In this document: positions 11,333 to 24,217 of the stretch, piece by piece
Layout: every line of letters starts with the position of its first letter
Position numbering within the stretch: the first letter of the stretch is position 1
From: Desmodesmus armatus
Taxonomy: Eukaryota; Chlorophyta; Chlorophyceae; Sphaeropleales; Scenedesmaceae
NCBI GenBank assembly: GCA_007449985.2
Contig: VIIQ02000074.1
Location: forward strand, 1 to 64,000
Length of the DNA: 64,000 nt
Direction of reading: 5' to 3'
Translations under genes and position numbers: made by a program
The notes under the pieces: model-generated
What the model was told of the DNA's origin: nothing
Databases searched by the model: none
The model's input: only the letters and a program-made list of their open reading frames with translations

Positions 11333-14300
11333 TCAGTAGCCGGCGTAGTGCACGCTGATCGCCTCCACGTTGGCCTGGAAACGGCCGCGCGTGGTGGGCA
11401 TGAATTCGTTGAGCCAGCTGGCGCCGTTGATGCGGTAGTCCACCACCGTGTCCAGCTTCAGCAGGTCCATCAGGGCGTCATCCTCATCACCCATGCGGAG
11501 CCCACGCTGCAGGAGCGCCTCGGGGTCGTAGGTGGGGTGGCCGAGGGTGCACGCGTCCTCCAGAGCCCACGCCTTCGCGATCACCTCCTCCGTCGTCGCA
11601 GCAACCTCCCGATAGGCATTTCTGCAATCACAGCTGGCACAGATGCCATCGCCCAGCTGCTCCTGGAACGCCTTCCACTGCGTAGAATCCACGGGAAACT
11701 CATCGGCAGCAGCCGCAGCAGCATTGGTAGCTGCAAATGCGTCCTGGAGGGCCTGCTTGGCGTCATTGTAGGCGTCCCTCTGTACAGACCACTTGTACTC
11801 CAGGTCCGCCTGCCACCATGGCTTGGCCTTGATGGACGCCCAGGTCACCCTACAGGGGCAGAACGGCAGGCAGGGGCGGTGGGAGATGGCACCACATTAT
11901 CAGTGTGCATAGTGTGCTGTAGTGTGCTGGACTGCAACCCCGGAAGTCACCTATGGGATATAACAACGAGTCAGAGTCAGGCCCACAATGCAAAGACTCT
12001 GACACAGCTTCAGCAGGAGCAAGCAAGCAAGCAAGCAGCAGTTGCGGACACTTACAGTTCTGCATCATCAAAGTCCAGCAGGGCGTTGATGGGCTCCTCG
12101 TTGATGTTGACCTCCTCCCTGTCTTCCTCCACAGGCAGGGGGGCAAAGAGGGGCCTGAGGGGAGACAGCAAGCAGGCAGACAGGGAGCGAGTCAATAACA
12201 CAAAGCAACTCAGCGCCACTGCAGGAACAAGCTCAGACAGTCGCAAGAGGCTGCGTTGGCCAGCAAAGCTGTGGTAAAAGGCAAAGAGCCAAGCTGACAT
12301 TGGGAAAACTGCAACTGCCGTGACGGCAGACATCAACCAGCAGCGTAAGTTACAGCAGCACGTATGGCAGATGTAGCCATCACTCACTGTTGGGGCCACC
12401 ATGCTGTTGCTGATAGCTCACACGAATCCAGCAGGGACTGGGTTGTCTTGAGTTGTGCCTGCAGGTAGTCGATGAAGCACTCCCTGTCCTCCAGATGGCT
12501 GTTCAGGGTGAAGAAGGCGGTGGTTGCCTCCTGCCGTTCCTGCTGTGTTGTGGCCAGGGCTGCGGCAATGGTGTTGATCTGCTGCTGGTGGCGCTCAAGG
12601 GTTGCTGCACGCTCTGTGACGAGCTCGTCCAGCATGGCCTGCAGCTTGTTGGCCTTTTCCTGCAGGCGGGGCAACAGCACATGCATTGATCACACATAAT
12701 CGCCAGTGAATAAGCAAAAGGCAAAAGTTTTAGCTCGTCCTGCAAGTGACCGTTGTGCTGATGTACTGACCCCTATGTATGCCATGGTGACCTTATGTAA
12801 TGAGACAATCACCCGGTAGCTTGATGATGATGCAGAACACACTCAAGGCTCCTGCAGCCTCCGACAGGACACACCTGGTGCTGTGCTGCGTTGACTGTGC
12901 CCTCCTCCTCCTCCTTCCTTGCAGGCAGGCAGGCGGCCGAGCCGGCAGGGGATGGGGGGGATGAGGGTGCCAGGGGCTGCTCCTCCTTGTCAGTGGGCTC
13001 AGGGCTGGCATCCATGGTTGCCAGAGCTGCTTGGGAGGGGCTGCAGACAAACAGACCACGAGATAGCAAGCAGGCAGGCAGCAAGGCAGGAATGCAAGCG
13101 GAGTCAGAGCCACTGCAGAAACAGTCATACACATTGAACAGAGTGCGCCGGCCAACAATGCTGAGGGCCCAGTAAATCAAGTGAACCAATTAAACCAACC
13201 AGGCTGATGCAGGTGCGCTGCAAACACTGCGACAGTCTCATAAGCATGTGGGTAAGGCAACTCAGGACTTACCATGCCGGCAGCATCTCAGGCAGTGACT
13301 CGCAGGACTGGCAGCTTGAGGGCTGCTCCCAAGAGAGGGAACCTGAAGACGAGCGGCTGGTGCTGGTGCTGGTGCTGGTGCTGTACTCGGCTGCCCTGTT
13401 TGCCAGCAGCTGCTCTTGCAGGGCAGAGATCATCTCCTGCTGCTCAGAAATGAGAGCCTCACGATCTGCCAGGTAGCTGCGCATGCTGCTGGCCTCCTCC
13501 TGCATCTCCTGCACCTTGTGCTGCATGCGGCTGTGGAGCTCTCCCAGTGATGCTGTGGCCTGCTGCTCACGCTGGTTAGTGAGCTCAAGCTGCTGCTGGA
13601 GTGCGTTGTGCTGGGTGCGCAGGCTGCCCAACTGGGCCTGCACTTTGGCGCCACTCCACTTGAATGCTCCAGCGGCTGCCTGATGCCTTGCCGCTGCCTC
13701 CTTGGAGAGCTGCATCTTCTTGGTTGCAGCAGCTGCGATGTGCTCGGCTGTGGACAGGGCCCGGGTTGTTGTGGCCAGCTGTGCCAGCTGCCGCTTGATG
13801 GTGACATCACGGTCGGACAACATGGCGAGGAGGCGGGAATTCTGCTCCTTCAGCATCTCCTGCGGGGCACAACCAGGACAGCATAGTAGACAACGTGAGC
13901 ATTGTTGATCTTGAACGAGGTGGCAGAGGGTTGTGAAGGACCTTAAATGGGAAGGGTTTCCTGGTGCTGAATGGCAGCGCAGGAATTGGGTAGCCAGGTG
14001 AAGGGTTGCGCACCCTAGTAGTCTAGTGCTGACAGCCAGCAGAAGCAATGGCCACACGTACACAAACACTTACCAGACTATCGATGATCCCCTTCTTGCC
14101 AGCATTCAGAGTGTTGACCATGACACGTAGGGGCCAAGCATGGTGGCCGTATGATAACGGTGATAACGGTGTAAATAGATACCCAGTAACTGAACGCAAC
14201 TCAGGCAGATCATGCAGCAGGTCACTTCAGGCTCCTGGAGGCCCACCAAGACACACCTGCTGCTGTGTTGCCTGCCTTGTCTGCTCCTGCTCCTTCTCCT

Positions 14301-16269
14301 TCTCCACAGGCAGGGGGGCAGCCAGGGAGCCGGCGCAGAACAGGGACAGGGACAGGGTACGGGGCTCGGGCAGGGGCTGCTCGTTGTTGTCTGCCGGCTT
14401 GTCGTCCTTCACCACAGGAATAGGTGCAGGGGTAGGTGCAGGGCCCAAATGGTTGCAACTGAAGGACCTCCATGTTCCAGGTACAAGACTGATATTCAGT
14501 CCAGAGTTGGATGCCACCACGTCAACGGTGGCGCTGTAGCTGCCGAAGCGAATGCTGGCTGTCGTGCTCCACTCGGCCCTCGAGAGGAGGGAACTGTTGC
14601 TGTCGGCGCTGCAGTAGCAGGGCATCTTGAAGAAGGTGCTGATCTGGCCACATAGTGCGATGCTGATGCTGTTGGCAACATGAAGGAAGTCGTACGTATA
14701 GCCATCCAAGTTGGTGGGTGTAGCATTCGTCACAATCTCCTGCAGAGCAGCACACAAGATGTTGAGTGCATGACTCTTGCAGTGGGGATGCTGACAGCTG
14801 ACACTGCGACGTGCTGTAGTTTGCTGCTTTGTTGCTGCACGCAGGACCAAGGGAAGTCTTTGCAGGGCAGGCTCGGGCCCGCGGTGAGCCAAGCCTGAGG
14901 TACTTACCATGCTGTTGGTGCCTGTCAAACTGACATCGAAGGCACTTGGGCATGTTGACACCAGGCTCGTGGTGGGGCAATCGAAGGCTCGTGTTAAGCC
15001 ACTGCTGGCTTGCACACTTCTGTTGCCAGTTGTCGCCACCACCTGCAAAACACACATAGCAGAGCACAGCACAGGACAGCACAGCAGACTCCACGTCAGC
15101 CAGCAACCTGACAGCATGGCGAGCTATTTGTTTGCGGCACCCATGTCAGCCATGTGGTGCTGTGGCAAATTGCTGTCAAGAGCCGCATGATAGATGGCTA
15201 CAGGTGAACACCAGGGTGTGGATTGTGCTGGTGTGTTGCAGGGACACTTGCCGTGGAAGAGGTGTCATCGGAGGCTTGAGGCGTAGAATGCTTGAAGCGG
15301 AGGCGCTGTGTCCAGACGTAGATGAAGGACTTGATGCCTGTCAAGGCGCAGCGACCTGGCGCAGCCTGCAGGGCACAATCGGCAGGCATACAGGGAACAG
15401 CAGCAGGGCAGCCAAGCTGAGTGGGAGGTAGGCGCTGCTGTGGTGGGGCTGTTGGATGGCTGTGAAGGCTGTGGCGGTAAGGCCGTGGCGTGGTTCCTGC
15501 TTGTCAGTGAAGCCTTCCTGTTGAGGGTGCTGTCTGCTGACAATAACAGCGCCAGGGTGCGCTGTGCTGTGCTGTTGTTGTGCTGTGCTATGCTGTGCTG
15601 TGCTGTGCTGTTTGTCTCGGTGTCTCTCAAACGCTGTCCGGCTGAGACTGCTGACTGGCTGTGCGCTGACAGTGTGTAATAGCATTCAAGGCTGCACTGT
15701 AGGAACAGACAGAGTGTGCGGACAGTGCGGACAGCTGGGGACACTTGCCAGCTTGTTCTTAGCCTCAGTCTTGAAGGTCTTGATGATGGAGCCAGCAGAG
15801 CGCACGTAGTCGAACGCGCTTGCAAGGACAACCTGCAGGGCAAAGCAGGCACAGGCGCATGGAGTCAGCAAGGCGCTGCACACGCATCCACTGCAGACGC
15901 GTGCAGGATGGCGATCAGCCCAAGGCATGCTAACATAACACAAAAAGCTGAGAGGGCTGCGCTGTCATGATGTCATGATGTCTGCATGGCTGTTTGCGCT
16001 GTGTGACTTGTCGTTGCTCCTGTGGTAGCTGGGCATGCTGGGCAATGCTGCCATTGCTGCTGCCTGCTTGACACTGCTGCCTGCCGCCAGAGGTATTGCA
16101 GGTGGGGATATAATCCGCTGAGCTGGTCACTTGCTATCATTTTTTTGACCCATGTTGTTGTGTGGGGAGCTGTCTGCAGTGGGCTGAAGTTTGTCTGAGG
16201 ATGGCTGCTGCAATTCCTGATGGATCTTGTGCTTGTAGTGGTCTTGGCAGCGGTGCTTCCAACGACAGC
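11333..16269 (-). CDS. Coiled-coil protein, at least 10 exons, N-terminus unresolved
   Basis: Exons on the minus strand: 16135-16269, 15749-15832, 15252-15365, 14908-15042, 14257-14739, 13273-13859, 12875-13040, 12388-12659, 12056-12154, 11333-11849. All phases fit, giving at least 863 residues ending VEAISVHYAGY. The N-terminal third is Cys-containing and Ser/Thr/Asn-rich (FDCPTTSLVSTCPSAF, MPCYCSADSNSSL), extracellular in style. The middle is two long coiled coils: exon 6, rich in Q/L/E heptads, and exon 8 (LDELVTERAATLERHQQQ). The C-terminal exon is Trp-rich and helical (KAKPWWQADLEYKW). The first three introns begin GCAAGT instead of GT. Because introns 1-5 are phase 0, I cannot exclude two adjacent genes split near 14740. 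No family is recognised. Confidence 0.65.
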
Positions 16270-16402
16270 CTGCAGGACAACACAATACGGGAACACCACA
16301 TGACTCAGCACAATGCTGTGTGTGTAATGTATTGTGTTGTGACCCCTTGTGTGCAGGATCAATAGGAGTATTTGCAGGAGCCTGGCCAGAGGCTCGGTAC
16401 CG

Positions 16403-16428
16403 ACATGTACAGACCGGTCTGTACATGT
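16403..16428. promoter_or_regulatory. Perfect 26-bp palindrome with GTAC cores
   Basis: ACATGTACAGACC followed by its exact reverse complement. It carries two GTAC cores, and a third lies in the adjacent 8-bp palindrome CGGTACCG (16395-16402). It sits about 135 bp upstream of the first recognised exon of the coiled-coil gene and downstream of the next gene's stop. GTAC is the core bound by SBP-domain regulators such as Chlamydomonas CRR1 (copper and hypoxia response). A regulatory role here is inference. Confidence 0.4.
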
Positions 16429-16516
16429 GCTGGGCTGCAGGAAAGACTCCAGCACCCATGCTTGGTGCCAGCACACCTGCTCTGCAAATTCTGTGCACAT
16501 ATGGCTCTGAAATGTT

Positions 16517-17248
16517 TTATGCTGGGGCTGCAGATGGCTCGCTGGCTTCGATCCTGCTGACATTCACTGCGTGCTGAGCCCAGGCACCTGCTGTGCAACC
16601 AACGGCCCTGTGTGCACTTCTGCCCTGCAGGAAACCCACCTCGCTGATGACCCTAAACATACATGTGAAGCATGCATGCCAGCACGACTTCTCTGAGAAG
16701 TGCAAATTCGAACATCTGCAGATCGACCCAACATTGGTGATGCACTGCTCACCCTGCGAAGCTCCTTGTCAGACTTTGCAGTTGTTGCGGGCTTGCGGGT
16801 GCTGCCACGTCCAGCACGAGGGGACAAGTGCTGACCTGCAGGTGCGGGCAGGACAAAAGTCATACGTGAGCCCCTGCTGCTGGTAAAGCTGCAAGTAGTT
16901 CAGCTTGCTTACAAAAACATAGTATGGCGCATTTACTGGGCTTCACGCTGCTTCTAGCCAAACTGCTGCTGTGGCTCAATGGCTCAATGGCTCACCGCTG
17001 CTGCGCCGCTGCCGCCAGTGCATAGTCATGGCAATCATAAGATAGCCGATAACGATGATGAAGGCTGCGAGGGCGAAGATGCTGGCGAGCCCGGTGTCGG
17101 AAAGCACTGTTCGAGCTGTAGCTGCTCCAATGTTGCACTGCAGGTGCTTCCTGGGCTCGCTGTTCGCAACATCGTCCAACACATCATTCTTATTCCATCC
17201 ATGGACTGCCGATAAGGCGAAGAGCATCAACAGAATTGAGGCCCTCAT
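16517..17248 (-). CDS. Small single-pass membrane protein
   Basis: Three exons on the minus strand, 16996-17248, 16753-16835 and 16517-16624, join in phase to give 147 residues. The start is the ATG at 17248 (MRASILLMLFALSAVHGW), a clear signal peptide. A short luminal part with one Cys follows, then a transmembrane helix (LASIFALAAFIIVIGYLMIA, about residues 53-72), then a basic Ser/Arg-rich tail (HWRQRRSSGQHLSPRAGRG) ending SEPSAAPA. This is type I topology. Exon 1 alone could be read through its donor to an early stop, so the spliced form is inferred from the GTGAGC donors, the TGCAG acceptors and matching phases. I know no family for it. Confidence 0.6.
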
Positions 17249-17839
17249 GTTTGGGACTTGGTTGCAGTTTGAAGCTGTAGCTTGTAGAAAGCAGTGTAAG
17301 CTTTCGAGTGCGGTTAGAATGCTCAAGAATGAACGTTCTGGGCGACGAGGCAAGCTGTTCGAACACATGAGGTGTGGCTGTGCAGGTTCTGGAGAAAACT
17401 CAACCCTGTCATAACACCAATGAGCTGCACTCCGCAGAGCTGGAGTCAGGCTGAGTGTGTATTGTTGATTCAAAGCATTCAATACGTCACATTGAGCGCC
17501 TGACAGGGACCCTGCAGGCAGCCAATGCAGCAGCAAGGCCAAGGTGCAACTGTTAGTCTTGCTTGCCTGTATGCTGCTGGAATACATTAGCGTGTTGCTA
17601 CATTGTCTATCTGCTGCTGATACATTGCGAGCTGACTGCCTCAAACATGTGCACACCGTCCATTCAGCCTAAAGTTGCAAGTCATGCCAGTCAGTTGATG
17701 GCCGTATATGTAGAGACAGCAGCACCACATTGGTGGTGATCCAGTATCCAAACCGAAATCAGCCAAATGTTCTTTTGTTACCCAAGCAAAATGAGGTGCT
17801 GGTAACAATCAACCCAGCAAGACCCCAAAGCTGCTCCTA

Positions 17840-17852
17840 CCAAGAAATCGCA

Positions 17853-17884
<32 letters not shown>

Positions 17885-17900
17885 AGCAGCTGCTGCTTGA
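17840..17900. repeat. CTG/CAG triplet tract
   Basis: About nine CTG triplets run into CAGCAGCTGCTGC, so the tract is partly self-complementary. The surrounding 17250-18200 shows no supported gene. Confidence 0.8.
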
Positions 17901-18249
17901 GGCAGCTGCTAGTCCTAAAACAGGACGCTGTGTGCTTACGTCTGCAAACTTACAGCACTGCCCCCACCCCCCAGGGTCAAGCAAACTCAGCTGCACCAAG
18001 GCTTGATACAGCCCTGGGTCGGTTCAACAAGCTGTGCTGGGCCTGATGCACTGTGACAGAGCTCTCTGGCCACAACAGCAGACAGGACGCCACCAACACC
18101 AGCACCAAACCCCCACTGCTGATCAAAACACTGCTGCTCTTAATCTGCCACTCAGCTGCTGCAGCTGCGATGGTCAAAGCTTCTGCAGGACAAATGGTGA
18201 CGCGCTGCACCAAAACACTGTTCCTGCAGTGCAGGGGCCAGAGCCCCTG

Positions 18250-19433
18250 CCATTGCCATGCCTGCTCCTTGCTGCTGGGGACTGTTGTTGCCTGGTACAA
18301 TCACTCCTGCTGCTGGCCCACAATGCCATGCTGCGCCAGCACTGGCTGCAATTGTCGCCAGGTGCCCAGCAGGGCGCCTGAGTGGCTGTCCTGCCTGCAG
18401 GATGCCTTCTGCTGGTACTGCAGCTGGCAAGGGCACCATGGCAAACCTGCACAACACGATCACCAGCAAATGGGTCAGGCTCTGCCACAATACATCAAGT
18501 GCTGTTGCGCCTGGATGAAGCCCAACAAGCAGCTCCCTTTGCACTGCGTGTAGGCAGGCCCACTGCTATTCCTCCACATTCTGTCCAGCAGCGCTGCTCA
18601 TGACCAAATAAAACACAGCACTGCTGCAGGATGTGCACAATAGCAGCAATAGCAGTGGGAACTATACTTCCTGCAATGAATAGCGTGGTGTGTCTCTTGT
18701 GAGGCATTGGATTTGCCTGGTGGTGCGCTGCATGGCACATAGGTAGAACTGTTGCTACATGCGCAGAGCTCCAATGCCAATGCTGCTTGGGCCAGTTGCT
18801 CACCATGCAGGACAAAGCAGCTGCAGGACTGCTGCGACCTTGAAGGTGTTCCTTGCCAGTATGCCTTCCCATCCAGCATAGCTGCTCCTGCTCCTTGCTT
18901 CCCTGACTGCTGTCAAGTCAGCAGCTGCTGTCGCCACTGCTTTGCCTCCAAACTGCGACACACGCGCGGCTGCAATGTTGTCACCAAGCTGCTTATGGGC
19001 CCACAACTTGGACAGCACTCCTGCACATGCAACAGAAGAAGCAGCAGCAGGCACAGGCAACACCAGCCTGAGCGCATGCCACTGGTAGCAAGCCCAGCAA
19101 CTCCAAAGCAACTGCTCAACACAACGTATGGGCAACCACGCGCTGGGCGCTGCAATTGCGGGCGGCAGGCTGCATGGACATCTTGCAAGGAACATTCGCT
19201 GCAGTGACCTTGATGCTGCTGCTGCTGCTGCTGCACAAATGGGCGCGCGCACACACGTGCTGTCCCGCAGGCTGCAGCACAAAGCAGACCTCACCTGGCA
19301 GGAGGGTGGGCCAGCCTGCAGTGGCTGTGCAACAATCGCGCACAGACCGGACCGCACTTGCGACCAGCAGTGCAAATCCACCCAAGCTGCCATGTATTCA
19401 CTGTGCGACCCGCTGACAGCATAGCGACACCCT

Positions 19434-19499
<66 letters not shown>

Positions 19500-20156
19500 A
19501 CACAGCAGCAGCCGCAGCAGCAGCAGGCACAGGTGTCTATCACTCTGCGCACATGCATGCAAGTACACACTGGACCAGCAGGGTGGGGCGCGCGTGATGA
19601 GATCAAATTGAGAGCCACATAAGGCTCGTACATGTATGCACACCATGGCAGCAAAAAGCACACGCCCCTCAATCACAAATGCACACGCGGCAACAGGCCT
19701 AAAGCTGCGTACATTTCGCTGCAGAGCACACATCAGTGCATGCAGGAAGCACCAGGTCAGCACTTACCACGACACAGCGCACCACTGCAGTCACACTGCC
19801 AGCACCACTGCAGCCACACGCGGGGCCCACAATGGCGAGCTGCCCAAATACGTGCTGCTTTGCCCAAATTGCGCAGCCGGAAGGCTGAGCGGCTGCCATG
19901 CCTGCAAAGACTGTTGGTGCTGCTACTGCGCCTGAGATGAGTAATCAAAGCAAGCCTGCACAGCACATTCAACAGCAACAGTGGGTCAGCCCTGCGACAA
20001 GACATCAAGTGCTGTTGCGCCTGGCAGAAGCCCGACACGCAGCTCTCTTTGCGCTACGTGTAAGCAGGCCCAGTGCTATTCTGCACATTCTGCGTAGCAT
20101 TGCTGCTCATGTGGTCCCCAAAACCACAACAGTGCTGCTGCAGGATGTGCACAATC

Positions 20157-20188
<32 letters not shown>

Positions 20189-21200
20189 TACTATACTTTA
20201 AGCAGTGGTGTGCGTGCACACAGCTTGGGCCAGCTGCTCACCGTGCAAGGCAGAAAAGCTGCAGGACTATTACTGCTTGAGGTAACCTAGCATGCCAGCC
20301 TGCCTTGCCTGTCCAGCATGGCTGTTCCTGCTGCTTGCTGCCCAGTGCGGCTGTCGCCACTCCTTTGCTTTCCACTGCAACACACACGGTTTTCCTGCAC
20401 ATGCAACAGCAGGAGCAGCAGCAAGGTTTGCTGCTGCTGCACACCCGACAACAGGCTGAACGCATGCCACCGGAAGCACGACCAGCAGCCAAAAAGCAGC
20501 TGCTGTATGCGTATTACATGTGCGCACCCACGCTGAAGGCGCATGCTGCAGGCTGCATGGACATCTTGCAGGAAACAGGCACTGCAGTGACCTTGATATC
20601 GCTGCTGCTGCACCTGCTGCACATACAAGCGCGCGCGCTGTGCCACAGGCTGTAGCACAAAGCAGACCTCACCTGGCAGGGGGTTGGGCCAGCCTGCAGT
20701 GGCTGTGCAGCAAGCGCGCACCGCCCAGCGCACTGGCGATCAGCAGCGCACTTTCATCCAAGCTGTCCTTCACTGTGCGGCCCGCTAATAATGTAGCGAC
20801 AACCTGCAGCAGCGGCGGCAGCAGCAGGGCGCAGCAGGCACAGCTGTCCATCACTCTGCGCACAGGTTGCAAATACATATTGGGCCAGCAATACGGTGCA
20901 TGTGCGTGACAAGAACAAGGCCGAGACCCCAGTGGGTATCCTGCAGGCATGCATACCACAACAGCCAGCCACATGAGCAACCCCCCTGCACAAGCATGTG
21001 CAAGCGCAGGACAACGCCTGGCCAAACACCTGCTGCAGAACGCCAACAGTCACAGGCATGCAGGGAGCACTCTCCCGGCACAGCGCACCTCTGTCAGCAA
21101 CAGTGCAAGCAGGCCCCGTCCCTGCAGCAGCACGCTCCCAGGAGTCTTGTCACATGCAAAGTACCTGCAGGCAGGGATCGAGCACCACGCATGAGCCTGT
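18250..21200. repeat. Diverged ~1.4-kb duplications with exon-like fragments
   Basis: Blocks at 18497-18600, 18610-18690 and 19165-19375 recur at 20006-20100, 20130-20210 and 20550-20760, 1.38-1.51 kb apart. A third, poorer copy appears to cover about 20870-21200. On the minus strand the second copy contains an intact exon-like stretch (20674-20805) reading VVATLLAGRTVKDSLDESAL and on to a GTGAGG donor. The first copy has the same stretch broken by frame changes. No product is recognised. Confidence 0.6.
19435..19497. repeat. (CAG)21 triplet repeat
   Basis: Twenty-one uninterrupted CAG triplets, followed by CCACACAGCAGCAG and a few more triplets. It lies beside the exon-like fragment of duplication copy 1 and not inside a supported coding region. 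A shorter (CAG)n tract at 20158-20188 occupies another part of copy 2. Confidence 0.95.
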
Positions 21201-22127
21201 AGCACAGCATACCATACATCCTGGCCGGAGCAGGCACAGACGGTAGAAGCACTGTCCAGATCTTGGCCGCACACAACACCACCAGTGCGGGCGCGCGCAG
21301 TGCGACATGCAACAGCAGTGCCTGACAGTGCTGCAGCCCCCATGCCAGTGTGCTGAGGATGCAAAGACGACCATACAACTGGCCTGCACACTTAGCCGCT
21401 ATAGCACCCCTTGACGCACTGTGCCAGAACCTGCCCAGTGCGCCCCACTGGGAGACCCACCTGCTCTGCGGCGTGCAGACCACCATATAGAGAAGCAGGG
21501 GCAGCAGACAAATGCAGTCAAATGTAAACTGAAATTCACTAACCTCAACCAGCTGCGGCCATGCAAGGCGCCTTGCACAATCAACAGTCACAGACTGCCA
21601 CCAGAGCCAGCCTGGCCTGTGCTGCCAGGGCCTGTGCCACTGGCTCATATTTTCGACGTAGCATGCTGCTAGACACACTGTGCAGCTTCGGAACTCGATC
21701 AGTGGGCAGAGTCGCTCACCAAGCAACGGTCACAGGAGGCTTGCTGAGGCACTGAGGAGCGCTGCATGGCCCATGCAGCATGGGCTGATCTACTGCATGG
21801 ACCACGACCATCAGCTGACACATCTGTCCCGAGTAAGAGCTGGATAGTTATTTTTGGAAGCTTAATCATTATTTTGTGATACGGGACGTGGCCGAGAGCA
21901 GTGAAGGCAAAGGACCCTTGGAAGACGATCTGGAGAAGCTAAGCTCCAAACCGGCTTTGGTTCATCATGGAATAAACCCCTGTGGAGCTTCTCCAACTAT
22001 TTGATATCTGATATTGACACAGTCTATGCCAGGCTTGTCACTGACAGTTCAGTTGTGGTCAGCTCATATTTGAATCATGACCAGTTCACAAATGCATGGT
22101 GCCAGCGAGGAGTTCCAGTGAGCACCT

Positions 22128-22172
22128 GCATGGTCCCTACTAGGGACCTACTAGAGACCTACTAGGGACTCC
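22128..22172. repeat. Short tandem CTACTAGGGAC repeats
   Basis: Three imperfect 12-13-bp copies of CCTACTAGGGA, each nearly palindromic. No gene or other signal is visible in 21750-22680. Confidence 0.7.
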
Positions 22173-22779
22173 TCGGCGGTTTGTTTGAAAAGGGCGTCCT
22201 TGAGTGTCACTGGGTAGGCTGACAGGCTGCGGTGTCGCCGTCTTTGGGCCCAAGGAGGGAGGGTGCACTGTTAATGGGTGGGTGGGTGGCACGCTGGGTG
22301 GGTCAGGCTGCAAACCGATGCACTTGATATCAGTATGTTACACCTGCTGGATGGGGCACCAATCAGCAATGCCATCGCTGCTCTGGGTGCTGGACCTGCT
22401 GGCCACAGCACCCCAGGTGTAGAAGTACATTACCTCATGAGATGACGACCAGCACTCTACCCTGATTTCAGAAGGTGCAGGCAGGGGAACTCTGTGTCTG
22501 ACATGCGCAAGCCTCAACCCACCAGCACGGCAGCGCACAGACAGGTCGCCCAACCAGTGGTGCTTGCCACCCAGTCCACTATCAGTCACCGAGTGTGTGA
22601 CATGCCTGGCGAGCAGCAAGCCACACCAACACTCCAAGCCTGCAAGGCAAGCTGCAGAGGGCTGCCCAGTCACTCTGTGTCACTCCACCAGCTGCACATC
22701 TGAGCAGCTGTCACTTCCGCTGCTTGCACCCATGATCACACTGAACCCACTGAATTGGTACTCAGAACACACCCCAGAG

Positions 22780-23190
22780 AGCCATTTTAGGCCACAACGA
22801 CAGCGATGTATCAAGGCCCCTATGGGTACCTGATTTCTCCTTGATTGAGCATGCTGCCACAACCACACACACTGGTTCAACAGTCACGGCATCGTTTGTG
22901 CCAAGCCGCACACCCGCAGCTGCATCAGTCTTCCTTGTGCATCCAATGATGCAAGCTCCAAACCCATGCTCCTCCCACATCCCACAAGGAGCCACTTGGG
23001 GCAACAAAGCCAGCACATGTATCAGGACCCAATCATGGGTACCTGAAGTCCACTCGATGCTGCATGCTGCCACAGCCACACTGAGTCGTTCAACAGTCGA
23101 GACATCATGTGTGCTGAAATGCACACCCGCAACTGCAACAGGCAGCCTCATGCAGCAAAGAAGCAAGCCACAAACCCATCCACCTGCAGC
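22780..23190. repeat. ~209-bp tandem duplication
   Basis: GAGCCATTTTAGGCCACAAC at 22780 and GAGCCACTTGGGGCAACAAA at about 22989 begin two units. Both continue through a GGGTACCTGA block, a GCATGCTGCCACA block and an ACACCCGCA block. A plus-strand frame (22841-23461) runs through but is low in complexity. The flanking 23190-24200 holds nothing I can support. Confidence 0.75.
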
Positions 23191-24217
23191 CGGCAGTCTG
23201 CTTTTGCTGACCAGCAGGACCAGGACACATGTAGATCAGCCAGCATACGGACATAGCTGGCGCCCAGCATCCAGTAAACTAATTGCCTTGTGCTGCGCCC
23301 CAACCAACTCCCAACAGTGCCTGCAGCCAGCTGAGACAGCCCAGCCGTCCACCCATTGTGCTACAGGCAGTTTTCTCCAGCACCCCAGCCCCCCTGGGCA
23401 GTGCAAGATGCCGCTGTCACATCATGATGCTGTGACAGCAACCCATCCCCCATCAAAGTAAAAAAGGGGCTGTCCTTTGGTAACGAGACACCGCCAAGTG
23501 GTACCTCACGTGATACAGCACCCCAGCTATACTGCTGCAGGGTTGGCACATAAAACTCCGAGTCAACCAACACCACACAAACTCATGATGGTCCAGCTTG
23601 TGCCACAAACTCACCGCCGCGCCTCAACAACACAGGTGCTGCCACTCATGGATGCCTTTCACGGTGCTAGCCAAATATCGGCTGCTGCTTTTGCTGCTGC
23701 ATCAGTGCACCCTGCTCCACAGCGGAGGTGTCTGCCACTCAAATGCCACACAACACACCTGCCTCACACTGCTTAAAAGTGTGATGAAGACTCTCGAATG
23801 TGCCTCAGGGCCCCATGCTAACACCTGGGCAAACCTTCCACCAAACCACACATGCAGCTTGACGTATGCTGTATGTGCATTGCCTCAAACCGAAAGCGTG
23901 CCTCGAAAAAATGAAAAGAAGTAGATCATGCTGTTCTCCAAAGCAGAGCTGGAACCACTCATACTGCTGCAAGCCTGCTGGCAGCAGTGTGCACGTGCAA
24001 GTGCAGATAAGAAATGCAAAGCAGCAGGAATAGCATATATAGAAGGAGAGGACACGCGCCCATGCACACACGACACTGCAGCAGTGCAACTACACCTACT
24101 CCAACCCCTGCGCAGCGAGTTCCCCAACTACTAACCAATGTGAACAGGAATGGCATGCCTTGCTCCGGCTGACTTCAGCAAGCAAGGCACAACATCAACA
24201 CCCACATGACGTGGCAT

